Shown here one piece after another: positions 1 to 7,800 of a stretch of DNA of 64,000 nt; position 1 is the stretch's first letter; the number at the start of each line of letters is the position of its first letter. Origin of the DNA: Mangrovibacterium diazotrophicum. Its GTDB lineage: Bacteria; Bacteroidota; Bacteroidia; Bacteroidales; Prolixibacteraceae. The stretch is taken from the NCBI RefSeq assembly GCF_003610535.1, contig NZ_RAPN01000001.1, forward strand, positions 1-64,000, written 5' to 3'. Position numbers and translations under genes: made by a program. The notes beneath the pieces are model-generated. The model saw nothing but the letters and a program-made list of their open reading frames with translations. It had not been told where the DNA came from and made no database searches.

Positions 1-69
1 TTTAAAATCTTGACTGTAACCTGTCAAGAAAAAACTGGTCAATAAAAAAAGTGTAAAAAGTTGTTTCAT
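1..69 (-). CDS. Exported protein, N-terminus only (second cassette gene, runs off the window)
   Basis: On the minus strand an ATG at 69 opens a frame that stays open for 23 codons to the window edge. It begins MKQLFTLFLLTSFFLTGYSQ, a convincing signal peptide: two lysine-side charges are few, but a leucine/phenylalanine-rich core ends in a GYSQ-like cleavage region typical of Bacteroidota exported proteins. The start lies about 18 nt after the attC-like site at 87-218, which is the spacing expected of a gene cassette read in the same direction as the upstream HEPN gene. The rest of the protein is outside the window, so its function cannot be stated. Confidence 0.6.
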   Translation of the reverse strand, partial: MKQLFTLFLLTSFFLTGYSQDFK

Positions 70-86
70 AGCGTTTTTATTATGCT

Positions 87-218
87 GCATAACGGTGGTG
101 GTATGAGGTCGTGGCGGTCAGACGAGAGTCTGAGTGTCCGACCGAAAATGAAGTTGGGACGAGATTCGACTTGTCGAATCGAGCCAAACCCAGCCATGCC
201 TTATACCACGTGTTAGCA
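87..218 (-). repeat. attC-like recombination site (about 132 nt)
   Basis: The outer boxes on the plus strand are GCATAAC (87-93) and GTTAGCA (212-218), which have the AAC...GTT polarity of integron R''/R' boxes. Inside them, TGGTATGAGG near 98-107 pairs imperfectly with CCTTATACCA near 199-208. The central part holds three more hairpins: CGGTC/GACCG (115-143), CAGAC/GTCTG (119-132) and the 8-bp stem GATTCGAC/GTCGAATC (163-180). The length fits the 57-141 nt range known for attC sites. It separates two same-strand genes. The boxes deviate from the classical RYYYAAC/GTTRRRY consensus, so the call is 'attC-like'. Confidence 0.55.
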
Positions 219-226
219 GTAGTTTT

Positions 227-1225
227 TTATCGTCTATATATTTTTTTGAGTTTTTCAAAACCATCTTTTTTTTCATTCATGATTAGTTCTCTATCATTAA
301 CATCCCACTTGCCATCACAAAAGAATGAGTAAAGCTTTGTTGCGTCCCACAGAACACTTCCAAACTGTCCTTTTAAGTTGGCTTTAAAATCGCTTTCTCG
401 GTACTCATCATCTCTTCTTTCAAATTCTTCAATTAAATCCAAACAACGGATAATACCATCTATTACATTCTCCGATTTCTCTTGTCCCCATCCTGCATTA
501 TTAAAAGGCATTGTTGTATTTTTTGCCACAACTTTTCGGTGCGATAATTTTTCAATTACATATTCAAGGTACTTTGAAACCAAGTCTATTACTTCAAATA
601 AATAATCTTTCTCTGCAATAAAAAATGACCCAATATTTTCGTTTAATACAATACGTTTGTCTCGGCTTAAAATTGGAAATAAATCTTGTTTAGATATTTC
701 CCTGTTTTTATCAGTTTTAATATTCGAATTGTTATGCGCAATTGCATTTCTAACCTTTTGTATTTGTTTTATTTTTTGCCATATCTTTTCCGTTTCGTCC
801 AGATTTAATTCTGCAACTACATTAAGATATTTTCGACTTTTCTCTATATAATTTCCACCTGCTAAATCATTTACTTTTATATTCGAAAATCCACGCCTAT
901 TATCAAGGTCACATAGACGTTTTAACCAACTTTCAAATAAACCATATATTGATAAGAGAAGAGGATTAAAATGATGTTTGGGGAAGATTTCATTGTATTT
1001 GTGGAATTCGTCATCAAAATAGAAATCAACATCTATCTCGGATTCATTTTCTGATTGAAGGTCTTTTAAAGCATCGTTATAGTTTTTCTCAGTTTCATTT
1101 TTTTTGTCATTTATATAGATGGAGATTTCCTCTATAAATGATTTTAGGTTATTCAATTCAAATTGAATTTTTTGCTTAGAAAGATTGAACATTGATGTAC
1201 CTTTAAATAATCTTCTATCTATCAT
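227..1225 (-). CDS. HEPN-type protein in a gene cassette
   Basis: 332 residues from the ATG at 1225; an ATG at 1192 preceded by AAAGG is an alternative start that would remove 11 residues. The protein is rich in Lys, Asn, Glu and Ile, and its AT-rich composition differs from the core genes of the window. Residues 85-110 resemble the helical entry of HEPN/abortive-infection-like domains, and residues 159-164 read RNAIAH, the R-x4-H signature of HEPN nucleases. The C-terminal half is helical with no recognised motif. HEPN proteins are often RNases in toxin-antitoxin or anti-phage systems; that role here is inference. It sits alone between two attC-like sites, downstream of a recombinase gene on the same strand. 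Confidence 0.65.
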   Translation of the reverse strand: MIDRRLFKGTSMFNLSKQKIQFELNNLKSFIEEISIYINDKKNETEKNYNDALKDLQSENESEIDVDFYFDDEFHKYNEIFPKHHFNPLLLSIYGLFESWLKRLCDLDNRRGFSNIKVNDLAGGNYIEKSRKYLNVVAELNLDETEKIWQKIKQIQKVRNAIAHNNSNIKTDKNREISKQDLFPILSRDKRIVLNENIGSFFIAEKDYLFEVIDLVSKYLEYVIEKLSHRKVVAKNTTMPFNNAGWGQEKSENVIDGIIRCLDLIEEFERRDDEYRESDFKANLKGQFGSVLWDATKLYSFFCDGKWDVNDRELIMNEKKDGFEKLKKIYRR

Positions 1226-1244
1226 TTTTAGCTTCTTTTAAAAT

Positions 1245-1317
1245 TACTGCTAACGTCTGTGTATATGACGGGTGTATTATATATCGCTTATAGGGTTCAT
1301 GCTATAAGTCGTTGTTA
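1245..1317 (-). repeat. attC/attI-like site at the recombinase 3' end
   Basis: On the minus strand it runs from an ATAACAACG box to CGTTAGCAGTA, with an internal perfect 7-bp stem CTTATAG/CTATAAG (1287-1308). Its distal box shares GTTAGCAGTA with the inner end of the other site, so the HEPN cassette (212-1254) is bordered by the inverted 10-mers GTTAGCAGTA and TACTGCTAAC. The site overlaps the last codons and stop of the recombinase gene, which is where an integration site lies in integrons of 'inverse' organisation. Confidence 0.5.
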
Positions 1318-2465
1318 TTTTGTGTTTTATCTTTTAAAATCATGTCTAATGGACTTTTGATTTTTGCAAGAGATTTAGTGCTTACGTGGGTGTAAATCTC
1401 TGTTGTTTTGCTCGATTCATGTCCTAATATGGTTTGGATGTAACGGATATCAACGCCTTGTTCCAGCATGTGGGTGGCAAACGAATGCCGAAGCATATGT
1501 GGTGTTACCCGTTTCCGGATTCCTGCTTTCTCAACCGCAGCGTGTAAAATACGAGCAATACTTGTGGTACTGTATTTTGTTCTGCCTGGGCTTTCAAATA
1601 GCCAGTAATTTGGTTTTTCTTTTTGCATATAGCGCTGTAAAACGATGCCAATTGAATCGGATAAAAGACTTGTTCGGTCTTTCTTTCCTTTTGCTCCTCG
1701 AATATATAAAATATGTTTATCAAACTGGACATCCTGGATGCGTAAATTAATCAATTCGCTCCGTCTTAAGCCTGCCGAATAAATTGTACCAAGAATTGCT
1801 TTGTGCTTAATATTTTCAGTAGCTCGCAATATGGCCAATACCTCGTTTTCAGATAGTACTTTGGGTAAGTCAAAGCTTTTGCGAGGGCGTTCTATGTCGT
1901 AATATTCTCCTGGTCGTCCCAACACCTTTTCGTAATAAAATTTGATGGCATTAATCCGTTGGTTTTGTTGGCTGGCTGATATTCCTTTTTCACGGATTAG
2001 CCACAAAATATAGCGGTTAATCTGATCTTTAGTCACGTCCTTCAAATCAAACTTGTGGAACATGCTCGTGAAATCGCGCATGTAGCTGATATAAATTTTC
2101 TGCGTGTTCAAGCTATATCGCTTTTGTTCCAACATTTCCTGGTAGCCGGGGGGGACATCCACTTGTTGGCTCCTCTGGTTTTTGGCTTTTACCGTTGGAG
2201 GAGCGGAGGCTGAAGGTGGAGCAGGGGCTGGTATTTTCAATCCCTCGTAATCCACCCAGGCTTTTCCCCGGAAAGCCTCAAAAAACAAATGCAGATCAAA
2301 ATGCTCTTGCGGTACATACCAGGCACTCATGCTTTGGCTCCAGCGCGCGTGGTCAATCATTTTCATCCGTTCAGCCAGTTCTGCGTCGTAAGCAAAATCA
2401 ATCCGCACAACGGCTTGTTGTCTGTGGGTGGTATAGCTTAGTTTTATTTGACGCTGTTCGGGCAT
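1302..2465 (-). CDS. Tyrosine recombinase (XerC/D-like) next to a cassette
   Basis: 387 residues from the ATG at 2465; an upstream frame extension would need a TTG start. The N-terminal ~80 residues (VRIDFAYDAELAERMK, then ARWSQSMSAWYVP) form an extra domain common in recombinases of this phylum. A SAM-like core-binding domain follows near 100-190, then the catalytic domain with Arg of GLRRSEL (about 234), HMLRH (His 323, Arg 326), LGHES (about 345) and the nucleophile Tyr of EIYTHVS (about 358): a complete set. It lacks the extra helix (patch III) that marks true integron integrases, so it is Xer-like by sequence although its neighbourhood looks like an integron. Gene and cassette are on the same strand. 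A 21-bp motif array begins about 100 bp upstream of the start. Confidence 0.85.
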   Translation of the reverse strand: MPEQRQIKLSYTTHRQQAVVRIDFAYDAELAERMKMIDHARWSQSMSAWYVPQEHFDLHLFFEAFRGKAWVDYEGLKIPAPAPPSASAPPTVKAKNQRSQQVDVPPGYQEMLEQKRYSLNTQKIYISYMRDFTSMFHKFDLKDVTKDQINRYILWLIREKGISASQQNQRINAIKFYYEKVLGRPGEYYDIERPRKSFDLPKVLSENEVLAILRATENIKHKAILGTIYSAGLRRSELINLRIQDVQFDKHILYIRGAKGKKDRTSLLSDSIGIVLQRYMQKEKPNYWLFESPGRTKYSTTSIARILHAAVEKAGIRKRVTPHMLRHSFATHMLEQGVDIRYIQTILGHESSKTTEIYTHVSTKSLAKIKSPLDMILKDKTQNNNDL

Positions 2466-2565
2466 TCGGTTAGACTGGTTGTGATTTCCAAAGTACAAAA
2501 TTTTGTAATTAGATTAATCGATTCGTGTAATTTGGCTTGGGTACAATCGTACTGTAGCAGGGACT

Positions 2566-2851
2566 CGAGTAGGGTTTTGCCGTAACCGAGTAAAGGTTTA
2601 GCCCTTTCGAGTAAGGTTTTAAGCTTTCCGAGTAAGGGTCGGAGTGAACCGAGTAGGGTTTTAGACGATCCGAGTAAAGGTTTGAGGCATTCGAGTACTA
2701 CTCGGATGGGGTAAAATGCTACTCGGGCTGCGAAATTATTTACTCGTTCAGGCTATCAACTTACTCGCCTTGGTCGGTATCGAACTCGCAAAGCAAGAAA
2801 CCCGCCTCGATAGCGGGTTTCTTAAGCTCGTGTCAGTTGGTTTCCGACTCG
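2566..2851. repeat. Mirror array of CGAGTA motifs at an exact 21-bp period
   Basis: This 334-bp intergenic stretch is filled by short motifs. CGAGTA starts at 2566, 2587, 2608, 2629, 2650, 2671 and 2692, each followed by a G-rich/TTT tract and about 9 variable bases. At 2692-2704 the orientation flips (CGAGTACTACTCG), and the inverse TACTCG follows at 2699, 2720, 2741 and 2762. Weaker copies (AACTCG, GCCTCG, AGCTCG, GACTCG) sit at 2783, 2804, 2825 and 2846, all at 21 bp, the last inside the end of the neighbouring gene. Two helical turns per unit put every motif on one DNA face. The function is unknown. Confidence 0.8.
2795..2823 (-). terminator. Terminator hairpin after the helical protein gene
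   Basis: A perfect 11-bp stem AAGAAACCCGC / GCGGGTTTCTT with a 7-nt loop lies 10 bp beyond the stop codon of the gene ending at 2833. The U-tract is weak on the minus strand, so termination efficiency is uncertain. Confidence 0.6.
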
Positions 2852-3567
2852 GTAGTTTCGGTTGCTTTTCTGCTGTTTTTTTTGCGCCAGAATGCACTAC
2901 TGTAACCTTTCGCCCGGCGTTCGTCTTTCCAGAACAGGAATTTTCCGGCTTCGCGTATTTCGTCAACCAGGCTTTTCAGGTAGGTATAGGCTTGGTCTCG
3001 CAGGTACTTCGAGTCGCTTCCGCTGGTTTTGTTGCCGTTTACGATCGCCAATAACTCTGCCATCTCGTCGGAGAGGCTGGCGGCAGTGTCGAGCTTGGTC
3101 AGGTCAAAATTAATGGCCGCGAGTTGATCGGTATTCTTTTGTCCCAACACGGCCAGGTCGTTCAAATCCTGCACCATGTCGTCATGACCGGTTCCTGCTG
3201 CAATTTCATCCACCCGCGACAGCAGGCTGTCGGTTTTGCGGTAGGCATAGCGGAAGGTGTGCAGCAGTTCGTCGCGCAGGGTATAAGCAGCCGGTGCTTT
3301 TTCGTTCCAAATGTCTTGCGAGCGGCTTTCCTTGATCCACAACGATTGCGCTTCGCGACAGGCTCCGGCACGTACCGGAAGTTCTGCCAGTTGTTCGGCA
3401 GTAATTCCAATTGTGTTCAGCTTGGCCAGGTCGTCTGTGGCCCAGTGGTAGAGGTCTTCGGCTTCCTGAACATACACATCAATCGGGATCGTTGGTTCGT
3501 TGACTTGCTCCTGCGGAATGGATTGGATCGCTAATTTGCAGCTTTCAAAATTCTCTTTGTTGCTCAT
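2833..3567 (-). CDS. Conserved helical protein of unknown function
   Basis: 244 residues, start ATG at 3567. No signal peptide or membrane segment is visible. The sequence is predicted mostly alpha-helical: a central region (about 90-190) has repeated hydrophobic heptads such as DELLHTFRYAYRKTDSLLSRVDEI and conserved-looking aromatic positions, and the C-terminus is basic and then acidic (AFWRKKNSRKA, then ETTESE). I do not recognise the family; similar proteins of unknown role occur in this phylum. It stands alone, with about 210 bp of upstream spacer and a hairpin terminator downstream. The phase of the 21-bp motif array downstream matches its reading frame, which may be coincidental. Confidence 0.6.
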   Translation of the reverse strand: MSNKENFESCKLAIQSIPQEQVNEPTIPIDVYVQEAEDLYHWATDDLAKLNTIGITAEQLAELPVRAGACREAQSLWIKESRSQDIWNEKAPAAYTLRDELLHTFRYAYRKTDSLLSRVDEIAAGTGHDDMVQDLNDLAVLGQKNTDQLAAINFDLTKLDTAASLSDEMAELLAIVNGNKTSGSDSKYLRDQAYTYLKSLVDEIREAGKFLFWKDERRAKGYSSAFWRKKNSRKATETTESETN

Positions 3568-3778
3568 ACTTTTAGAATTAGTTTGTGTTAGTTATGTCGT
3601 ATCCAATTTATTACAAACCAATTAAGTTGTTGTTAACAGAATGAATGTTTTTGATGAGCGATACCTTTTACGTGACGAAAGGGGGTGTTTATCCGCATGA
3701 ATGAAGCTTTTGTTCAATTTATTTGAGGGTGTTTTCGGATAGATTTGGAGTCAAATGGCTGTCTGATAGATGTTCCGG

Positions 3779-5308
3779 CTACCGGTTTGCCAGGAATTCC
3801 TGTTCGAGGGTATCGGCGATTTTGTTAGATTCACTTCCCAATATTCCCCGTGCTAGTTTGAGCGTTGCGGCTGCCCCTTCCTGGTCGCCATAATATATTT
3901 GGTAAATGGCAAACTGCAGCATAATGTCAACACCTTGCCGGTCGTTTCTGGCGGCATTGACTGCTTTCCCGATGTAGTCGAAAAACATGGTGATATTGCC
4001 CAGTTGGAAGAACAACTGGGCTTTCAATGCCAAAGCCTTGTAATTTTTACGATCGGCGGCAATGGCCGGTACAACATATTCCGAGGCCAGTTTGTAGTTC
4101 TCTTGGTGATAATAGTACGACGCCAGGATCAGGTAATCCTTAGATGACATGTAATCCGCTCCCAGTTGTTCGAATTTTTGTTCCATGCTCTTGAGAAGTT
4201 CGGTGGTGTCCTGTATAATGGCGTAGGCTGCGTTTAGCCCGCTGTAGCAGTTCGACGGATTAAAAGAGTCGTTGAGTTTTTTTATCGGAAAACTGGCAAT
4301 GCCTTGTTTAAAGGATGAAATCGCCTGTTGGTAGTCGTTTTGCATTAGATATGTATAACCGAGTGCTTTAAGCGCGGAATATTCATTGAGTTTTTTCTGA
4401 GCGAGCGCTGCGCTGATTTCCTGCTGAATGGCGCTTATGCGCTGAAGCTCGTCGGGCGGGTATTCAAATCCGTTTCTGTAAACACTGCCTGTGTCACTGT
4501 TGCAGCTTCCCTTCATCAGTAGGAGGAAAGTATCTCCAAGAAGTACAGCGTTATGCAGTTGGTTGTTTTCCGCATATTTTACGGCGTATTTTCGGATGGG
4601 CTCATAGTCGTAAAAAGTTTCAAAACTGGTATCCCGGTAGGCGACTCGATTTTCGTTCTCGCGAATGATCAACTTCAATCTTTCAGTAAATGAAGTAAAT
4701 ATCAAATAGAGCATCGCGTATTGAGGAACAGGAGTACCTTGCTCTAACCAATAACCACATTCACGTCGAAGTCTTTTTATTTGACCCGACGCATAAAGGG
4801 CCGGGTAGTAGTAGGCAATAGCCAGCGAATCGGACGGATTGATGCTTAATGCTTTTTCAAAGTCGTGAAAAGAACTTTGGTCGCGTAGCATTATTTTTAG
4901 AAAGCCCCGAAAGGAATAGTATTTCGCACTGTCCTGATCAAGATACTTGATGTCCAGGTAATCGAATGCTTTCTGGAAATAGTTGGCAGCTGTTTTGGTG
5001 TCGTTGTTTTTTTGATAAAATGTTCCGAGTCCGAAATTAAACAGCGGATTCAGCGGATCATTTTTCAGTGAGTCGAGGAAGTTCGCCAGGAAGTGGTTAT
5101 CATACACCTCTGTGTCCTTCATTGTCTGGAAGTTGGGTTGAACAGAATAATTACTTAAGCTAAACTCGAAGTCCGGCCAAATTTCAAAGAGTTGGTTCGC
5201 CAGGGCCAGCAGTTCCTGTCTTTGCAGGGGGGAAAGCGGTTCTGGTTGGGCTGTCACTTTAAAACTGCCAGCCAGAAAAATGAATGCGAGGAGAAGTTTT
5301 GTGCCCAT
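3779..5308 (-). CDS. Exported tetratricopeptide-repeat protein
   Basis: 509 residues from the ATG at 5308. A signal peptide (MGTKLLLAFIFLAGSFKVTA, cleavage near residue 20) sends it to the periplasm or outer membrane side. The mature part has several TPR-like helical pairs: LFNFGLGTFYQKNNDTKTAA (about 92-112), a block around 310-345 (ALKALGYTYLMQNDYQQAI) and others at about 390-490 (YLILASYYYHQENYKLA, ALKAQLFFQLGNI). There is no catalytic motif, so a scaffolding or protein-binding role is the most that can be said. It is flanked by about 210 bp of spacer on each side and appears monocistronic. Confidence 0.75.
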   Translation of the reverse strand: MGTKLLLAFIFLAGSFKVTAQPEPLSPLQRQELLALANQLFEIWPDFEFSLSNYSVQPNFQTMKDTEVYDNHFLANFLDSLKNDPLNPLFNFGLGTFYQKNNDTKTAANYFQKAFDYLDIKYLDQDSAKYYSFRGFLKIMLRDQSSFHDFEKALSINPSDSLAIAYYYPALYASGQIKRLRRECGYWLEQGTPVPQYAMLYLIFTSFTERLKLIIRENENRVAYRDTSFETFYDYEPIRKYAVKYAENNQLHNAVLLGDTFLLLMKGSCNSDTGSVYRNGFEYPPDELQRISAIQQEISAALAQKKLNEYSALKALGYTYLMQNDYQQAISSFKQGIASFPIKKLNDSFNPSNCYSGLNAAYAIIQDTTELLKSMEQKFEQLGADYMSSKDYLILASYYYHQENYKLASEYVVPAIAADRKNYKALALKAQLFFQLGNITMFFDYIGKAVNAARNDRQGVDIMLQFAIYQIYYGDQEGAAATLKLARGILGSESNKIADTLEQEFLANR

Positions 5309-5510
5309 GAGCTGATTTTTGGTCCGAGTTCAATGTTGGGGCGATTCAAATTCAGATTTAAGAGCGTATAGGTGTTGACACGGAGATGTTTACGTTTGTT
5401 GGGTGATAATGGTTTGTTTGCGGGAGGTTGGTGTTGCGAGTCCTCAGGTGCGTGTTGACGATTTCGCCAATCATCGCCTGCTATTGTCTGCGAAATGCTA
5501 ATTTTACGGC

Positions 5511-6584
5511 ATGCAGCAAGAGCAACGCAAAATCATTCACATCGACATGGACGCTTTTTATGCCTCGGTGGAACAGCGCGACAACCCGGCGTTGAAGGGG
5601 CAGCCTGTTGTGGTGGGCGGCGAGCGGGAGCGGGGAGTGATTGCGGCTGCCAGTTACGAAGCGCGGAAATACGGGGTACGTTCGGCCATGTCGTCGGCTT
5701 TGGCGCGGCGCAAATGTCCGAACCTGGTTTTCGTTCGCCCTCATTTCGACAAGTATAAAGAGGTGAGTCAGCAAATCCGCGAGATCTTTTTTGAATATAC
5801 CGACCTGGTGGAGCCGCTGTCGTTGGACGAAGCTTTTCTGGATGTGACCCACGCCAAGAAGGGGAAACCGTCGGCCACACTGATTGCAAAAGAGATTAAA
5901 GCTCGTATCAAGGAAGTGACAAACCTGACCGCTTCGGCAGGGGTGTCGTATTGTAAGTTCCTGGCCAAGGTGGCTTCGGATGTGAACAAGCCCGACGGTA
6001 TTTTCGTGATCACACCTGATAAGGCGGAAGAATTCCTGGAACAATTGGAGGTGAAGAAGTTCTTCGGAATTGGCCGGGTGACTGCCGAAAAGCTGAACAA
6101 GCAAGGAATCTACACCGGCGCCGATTTGAAAAAGATGAGCCAGCAAGAACTGGTGCGTCAATTTGGCAAGTCGGGGAGCTACTACTTCAACATTGTTCGG
6201 GGGCTAGACGACCGGCCTGTAATGCCATCGCGTGAGCGGAAATCGCTCGGTGCCGAAAACACCTTTTTTACCGATTACACCGAGACGGAGGATTTAAAAG
6301 CCCAGTTGCTGAAGATTGAGGACGAAGTTTGGCGACGCCTGCAACGCTCGCAAACTTACGGGCGCACGTTGACTTTGAAAATTAAATTTGCCGATTTTGA
6401 ACAGATTACCCGAAGCCGAACACGCTTTGAGCTTTACCGCAGCAAGGAGAGTATTCACGAGGTAGCCATCGAATTGCTGATGAACGAAGCTCCCTTTGTG
6501 AAAGGAATCCGCCTGCTTGGACTCACGATCTCGAACTTCCCACACGAGGAAAAAGGCCCCGTGCAGTTGACGATTGAGTTTTAG
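5511..6584 (+). CDS. dinB: DNA polymerase IV (Y-family translesion polymerase)
   Basis: 357 residues; the ATG at 5511 gives the family start IIHIDMDAFYASVE. Catalytic metal ligands are present: Asp12 in the first motif and Asp106-Glu107 in SLDEAF. The thumb helix-hairpin-helix lies around 170-200 (KKFFGIGRVTAEKLNKQGI), and the little-finger domain (about 235-345) is complete. The length matches bacterial Pol IV. The enzyme copies past damaged bases and is usually damage-induced; no LexA-type operator could be identified here. It faces modC convergently across a short inverted-repeat region. Confidence 0.95.
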   Translation: MQQEQRKIIHIDMDAFYASVEQRDNPALKGQPVVVGGERERGVIAAASYEARKYGVRSAMSSALARRKCPNLVFVRPHFDKYKEVSQQIREIFFEYTDLVEPLSLDEAFLDVTHAKKGKPSATLIAKEIKARIKEVTNLTASAGVSYCKFLAKVASDVNKPDGIFVITPDKAEEFLEQLEVKKFFGIGRVTAEKLNKQGIYTGADLKKMSQQELVRQFGKSGSYYFNIVRGLDDRPVMPSRERKSLGAENTFFTDYTETEDLKAQLLKIEDEVWRRLQRSQTYGRTLTLKIKFADFEQITRSRTRFELYRSKESIHEVAIELLMNEAPFVKGIRLLGLTISNFPHEEKGPVQLTIEF

Positions 6585-6594
6585 AGGCGAGTTC

Positions 6595-6720
6595 CAAGAT
6601 TCAAGATTCAAATTCCAAATAACAAATCCCAAACATCCTGAAGGTGAAAAGAGAGCTTTGTTGAGAACCGGATCATTTCAACCTTTTGGATTTGGTATTT
6701 CAAAGTTTGGAATTTTTCCT
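6595..6720. repeat. Imperfect inverted repeat between convergent dinB and modC
   Basis: The spacer holds AAATTCCAAATAACAAATCC on the left and its imperfect complement (TTTGGATTTGG near 6687, TTTGGAATTT near 6709) on the right, with low-complexity 'AAGATTCAAGATTCAAATTCC' wording. It could fold as a long hairpin in transcripts from either side, acting as a bidirectional terminator or as a dispersed chromosomal repeat. No T-tract follows. Confidence 0.4.
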
Positions 6721-7800
6721 TTATCCTGCCACATCAATAGCTACCGACTTAAACAGGCACCAAACCATGTAGCCAACTTCAATGTCCATGCGCTTGGCCG
6801 ATTCGGCGGTGATTTCAACGAGGAGCGGGAAGCCAACATCGACGATGCAAAGCCGTAGGTTTTCGCGTTCAATAATTTCGCGCACCACACCATCGAGCTG
6901 GTTTTGAATGGTAACGCTCGGCAGTCGTTTGGCCGACAGCGCAATGTCGTCGCTCGAAATAAAAATCTTGATTTGGTCGCCTTTGCAATAGTTCAGGCGG
7001 CTTTTTTCAATCACCACATTAATCCAGTTGTGACTGTCGCCGTAGCTAAGCTGGGTGATGCCGGTTTCCATATCAACGCGGCTCACCGTCATGCTGATGG
7101 CATTGATCAGGCTGTGGCGGCTGAAGATGTGTTGCAAATTGGGTTTCCGCACCAGCTCGTGATATTCGCCGTGCCCAATCACCCGTCCCGATTGCATCAG
7201 ACAAATGTTATTGGTCAACTTCAGCAGGTCAGTAATGTCGTGACTGACCACCAGCATCGGTATTTTGAACGACTGGTGAATCTTCAGCAGAAAAGGCAAT
7301 ATTTGTTGCCGCAGGTTGGCATCGAGCGCAGAGAATGGTTCATCCAGCAACAGGATTTCGGGCGAGGAGAGGAGTGCTCTTCCCAACGCGGTTCGCTGTC
7401 GTTCGCCACCCGATATTTTAGCAGGTTTACTTTTCAGCAGATGGCCTAAATTCAGCATCGTGACGATCTTGTTGAACAGTCCGGAAGAGTCTTGCTTGGT
7501 CATTCCGTAGCGCAGGTTTTTCTCCACGCTGAGATGCGGGAAAAGTCGGCCTTCCTGGAAAACGTAACCAATTCGGCGCTTTTCAACCGGAATGTTCAGC
7601 TTCTCGTCTAGACTAAAAACTTTTTTCCCGTTGATGCTGATGCTGCCTTTTTCGGGTTTTGCCAATCCGCAAATCGAATTCATCAGCGATGTTTTTCCGG
7701 ACCCGCTTGGACCAAAAATGCCGGTGATTCCCATGCCGAAAGTTTCGTTCACCAGTACGTCGAAATTATCGCGTTTCAGTTGAATGTTTACCTGGATCAT
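6721..7800 (-). CDS. modC: Molybdate ABC transporter, ATP-binding protein
   Basis: 359 residues. Walker A GPSGSGKTS (30-38), Q-loop FQEGRLFP (81-88), signature ISGGERQR (129-136), Walker B ILLLDEPFSALD (149-160) and the switch His in VVSHD are all intact. The C-terminal ~75 residues form a Mop/TOBE-like domain (TIQNQLDGVVREIIERENL), which together with the ModA/ModB neighbours supports molybdate or tungstate as substrate. ATP hydrolysis by the ModC dimer drives import through ModB. The start codon overlaps the modB stop (ATGA, 7797-7800), so translation is probably coupled. It is the last gene of the porin-modA-modB-modC set. Confidence 0.93.
   Translation of the reverse strand: MIQVNIQLKRDNFDVLVNETFGMGITGIFGPSGSGKTSLMNSICGLAKPEKGSISINGKKVFSLDEKLNIPVEKRRIGYVFQEGRLFPHLSVEKNLRYGMTKQDSSGLFNKIVTMLNLGHLLKSKPAKISGGERQRTALGRALLSSPEILLLDEPFSALDANLRQQILPFLLKIHQSFKIPMLVVSHDITDLLKLTNNICLMQSGRVIGHGEYHELVRKPNLQHIFSRHSLINAISMTVSRVDMETGITQLSYGDSHNWINVVIEKSRLNYCKGDQIKIFISSDDIALSAKRLPSVTIQNQLDGVVREIIERENLRLCIVDVGFPLLVEITAESAKRMDIEVGYMVWCLFKSVAIDVAG

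Noticed and set aside
111-332. Plus-strand open frame of 73 codons
   Set aside because: It lies across the attC-like hairpins and the end of the HEPN gene on the other strand, with no protein-like composition; a shadow.
2566-2851. The 21-bp array as a CRISPR
   Set aside because: The conserved part is only about 6-12 bp, spacers are about 9 bp, the orientation flips in the middle, and no cas gene is present.
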